Part shown: in pieces, positions 5,896 through 7,049 of the stretch
How the letters are laid out: every line of letters starts with the position of its first letter
Position numbering within the stretch: position 1 is the stretch's first letter
Assembly (NCBI GenBank): GCA_009924725.1
Contig: RFRA01000059.1
Location: 1-7,049 of the forward strand
Source of the DNA: Actinomycetota bacterium
GTDB lineage: Bacteria; Actinomycetota; Actinomycetes; Nanopelagicales; Nanopelagicaceae
Length of the DNA stretch: 7,049 nt
Direction of reading: 5' to 3'
Made by a program: the position numbers and the translations under genes
The notes under the pieces: model-generated
Seen by the model: only the letters and a program-made list of their open reading frames with translations
Databases searched by the model: none
What the model was told of the DNA's origin: nothing

Positions 5896-5936
5896 GAAAA
5901 GACCGTTACTGAGAAATTCTCGGTAACGGTCTTTTC
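5896..5936. terminator. Strong bidirectional rho-independent terminator
   Basis: Two 18-nt arms (5896-5913 and 5919-5936) pair fully apart from one T/G position, around the 5-nt loop AAATT. The GC-rich middle (GACCGTTAC with GTAACGGTC) is flanked by an A tract on the left and a T tract on the right (CTTTTCTTCT), so it can act on both strands. It lies 6 bp after the plus-strand membrane-protein stop and 5 bp past the 3' end of tRNA-Glu on the minus strand, so it separates two convergent units. Confidence 0.85.
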
Positions 5937-5941
5937 TTCTG

Positions 5942-6014
5942 TAGCCCCGAAGGGATTCGAACCCTCGTAGCTGGCTTGAGAAGCCAGAGTCCTAGGCCGC
6001 TAGACGACGGGGCC
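5942..6014 (-). tRNA. tRNA-Glu (anticodon CTC)
   Basis: A 73-nt cloverleaf on the minus strand. The acceptor GGCCCCG pairs with CGGGGCT (the first pair is G-U), followed by T8 and the D arm GTC/GAC. The anticodon stem CTGGC/GCCAG encloses the loop TTCTCAA, giving anticodon CTC for GAG codons. The variable loop is CTAC, and the T arm GAGGG/CCCTT (one G-U) carries the TTCGAAT loop. The discriminator is A and CCA is not encoded. The CGTCTAG start of the D arm is typical of tRNA-Glu. It is the last gene before the terminator in the gltX, tRNA-Gln, tRNA-Glu series. Confidence 0.95.
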
Positions 6015-6026
6015 CTAGTTTTTTCA

Positions 6027-6053
6027 AAAATGATCGCCTTCGGCTTTCATTTT
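6027..6053 (-). other. Imperfect hairpin between the two tRNA genes
   Basis: AAAATGA (6027-6033) pairs with TCATTTT (6047-6053), and GCC (6036-6038) with GGC (6042-6044), around a 3-nt loop, with a 2-by-2 internal mismatch between the two stems. It could be a processing signal in the tRNA-Gln to tRNA-Glu spacer or a weak terminator. The GC core is only three pairs, so termination should be poor. Confidence 0.3.
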
Positions 6054-6072
6054 CTTCTTACATTGTCTTGCG

Positions 6073-6144
6073 CTGGGGTACCAGGACTCGAACCTAGACT
6101 TACTGAACCAGAATCAGCAGGGCTGCCAATTACCCCATACCCCA
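6073..6144 (-). tRNA. tRNA-Gln (anticodon CTG)
   Basis: A 72-nt cloverleaf on the minus strand. The acceptor TGGGGTA/TACCCCA is characteristic of tRNA-Gln, including the weak U1-A72 pair. The D stem GGG/CCC holds a TAATTGGCAG loop. The anticodon stem GCTGA/TCAGT (first pair G-U) encloses the loop TTCTGGT, giving anticodon CTG for CAG codons. The T arm CTAGG/CCTGG carries TTCGAGT. The discriminator is G and CCA is not encoded. It lies 107 bp downstream of gltX and upstream of tRNA-Glu. Confidence 0.95.
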
Positions 6145-6193
6145 TTAAGGCTTTCGCCCAAATGCGCCGACCGGCAAAGGTCAACGAGGTCTA

Positions 6194-6222
6194 AGAATAC
6201 CGTAGGAATTAGCGCTTATGAA
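6194..6222 (-). promoter_or_regulatory. Candidate promoter for the tRNA-Gln/tRNA-Glu pair
   Basis: On the minus strand TTCATA (6222-6217) and TATTCT (6199-6194) are separated by 17 bp, a fair -35/-10 pair (four of six matches, then TAnnnT). It lies in the 107-bp gap after the gltX stop, which holds no convincing terminator. The tRNAs may thus be made both by read-through from gltX and from their own promoter, with a leader of about 45 nt. Confidence 0.38.
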
Positions 6223-6251
6223 ACGCACTTAAAGTAAAAGGGGCTTAGCGG

Positions 6252-7049
6252 CTAGAGCGCAAGCGCCAATTTGATGCGTTGCAAACTAACTTCTTGGCCA
6301 AGCAGCTCCATAGATTCAAAGAGTGGCGGCGAAATATTGCTGCCGGTTGTCGCAATTCGAACAGCACCAAAAGCGATACGAGGCTTTAGCCCCATCTCTT
6401 CGATGAGCGAAGAACGTAACGCCGCCTCAATTGAATCGTGAGTCCAAGTAGTTAGCTTCTCTAATTCGCTGATACTGCGAGTCAAAACTGATTTGGCCGC
6501 TTCATCATTTACTTTGCTCACGCAATCTTCGGCAACCGCAAAGTTCTTAACGAATAAGAAGTTAAGCATTGCTGGCACTTCAGCCAAGGTAACAATGCGC
6601 TCTTGAATAATTGGTAGCGCTGCCTTAACAACTGCAATTTCGGCATCAGTTCCAGAAATTACGGCAGCTTTAGTTAGAAATGGCAGTGACCAGTTAAGGA
6701 ATTCCTCAGGAGTTAGCGCACGGATCTTGTCGCCGTTAATGGCTTCTAACTTCTTCATATCAAATCGAGCTGGCGATGAATGCACTTTGTCGACTGTGAA
6801 AAGTTCAGTTAGCTCCTTCATCGTTACATTTTCGCGATCATCACCTGGTGACCAACCAAGCAGAGCTAAGTAATTACAAATCGCCTCAGGCAAGAAACCG
6901 CGTTCGCGATACCAAGCAATTGAAACTTCGCCATTTCGCTTTGAGAGCTTGGTGTTGTCTTGACCCATCACAAATGGTAAGTGGGCAAATGCTGGGAAAT
7001 CTTCTGGCTTTACGCCCATTGCTTGGTAAACCCGAATCTGACGAGGAGT
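6252..7049 (-). CDS. gltX: Glutamyl-tRNA synthetase, C-terminal part (cut by window edge)
   Basis: The frame is open to the right edge; the 265 visible residues are the C-terminal half of an enzyme usually about 470-500 residues long. The ATG at 7019 is internal, because the ten codons before it (TPRQIRVYQA) continue the conserved sequence. HLPFVMGQDNTKLSKRNGEV contains the class I KMSKR loop as KLSKR, and YLALLGWSPGDDRE follows the usual pattern. The rest is the helical anticodon-binding domain. The HIGH-motif catalytic half lies outside the window. The enzyme attaches glutamate to tRNA-Glu and, in bacteria without GlnRS, also to tRNA-Gln for later amidation by GatCAB. Both substrate tRNAs lie immediately downstream on the same strand, which fits the non-discriminating role. 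Nothing suggests a defect. Confidence 0.96.
   Translation of the reverse strand, partial: TPRQIRVYQAMGVKPEDFPAFAHLPFVMGQDNTKLSKRNGEVSIAWYRERGFLPEAICNYLALLGWSPGDDRENVTMKELTELFTVDKVHSSPARFDMKKLEAINGDKIRALTPEEFLNWSLPFLTKAAVISGTDAEIAVVKAALPIIQERIVTLAEVPAMLNFLFVKNFAVAEDCVSKVNDEAAKSVLTRSISELEKLTTWTHDSIEAALRSSLIEEMGLKPRIAFGAVRIATTGSNISPPLFESMELLGQEVSLQRIKLALAL

Noticed and set aside
5976..6194. Plus-strand ORF of 72 codons
   Set aside because: It runs through both tRNA genes on the opposite strand and has no recognisable protein features.

Overview
The window reads as a chromosomal stretch of a free-living actinobacterium with a compact, moderately low-GC genome (mid-40s percent by eye). The best guess is a freshwater acI/Nanopelagicales-type lineage. 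This rests on a gltX, tRNA-Gln, tRNA-Glu cluster, a secreted nuclease with an actinobacterial-type excalibur tail, several starts that look leaderless (TAnnnT about 6-7 nt before ATG), and very short intergenic gaps. The lineage is inferred from style, not from a marker gene.

Left part (1-2131): the tail of an unidentified gene, then a small membrane-anchored DUF2007-like protein on the plus strand. Facing it, with overlapping 3' ends, is a 575-residue nuclease of the TM0106/RecB-like family. It combines a PD-(D/E)XK domain with a probable Fe-S cluster and a DEDD-type RNase H-like exonuclease domain.

Middle (2132-4331): a 138-bp divergent promoter region, then a two-gene plus-strand unit: a CitE/HpcH-type CoA-ester lyase and a class III (CaiB/BaiF) CoA-transferase. 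Together they could activate a small hydroxy-dicarboxylate such as citramalate or malate with CoA and cleave it to acetyl-CoA plus an oxoacid. The substrate is inferred.

Right of this (4343-5889): a minus-strand pair encodes a small DUF5671-like membrane protein and a secreted thermonuclease with a C-terminal excalibur domain. A four-helix membrane protein is divergently transcribed from a 69-bp region in which both start codons have a -10 box exactly 6 nt upstream.

Right end (5890-7049): a strong bidirectional terminator, then on the minus strand tRNA-Glu(CTC), tRNA-Gln(CTG) and the C-terminal half of glutamyl-tRNA synthetase, cut by the window edge. Transcription runs gltX, tRNA-Gln, tRNA-Glu, terminator. 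In actinobacteria the GluRS normally charges both tRNAs and GatCAB corrects Glu-tRNA-Gln.

I found no mobile element, CRISPR array, phage gene or obvious defence island. The window is mostly ordinary chromosome. The points most worth a second look are the leaderless promoter pattern, the helicase-less two-nuclease protein, and the lyase/CoA-transferase unit.
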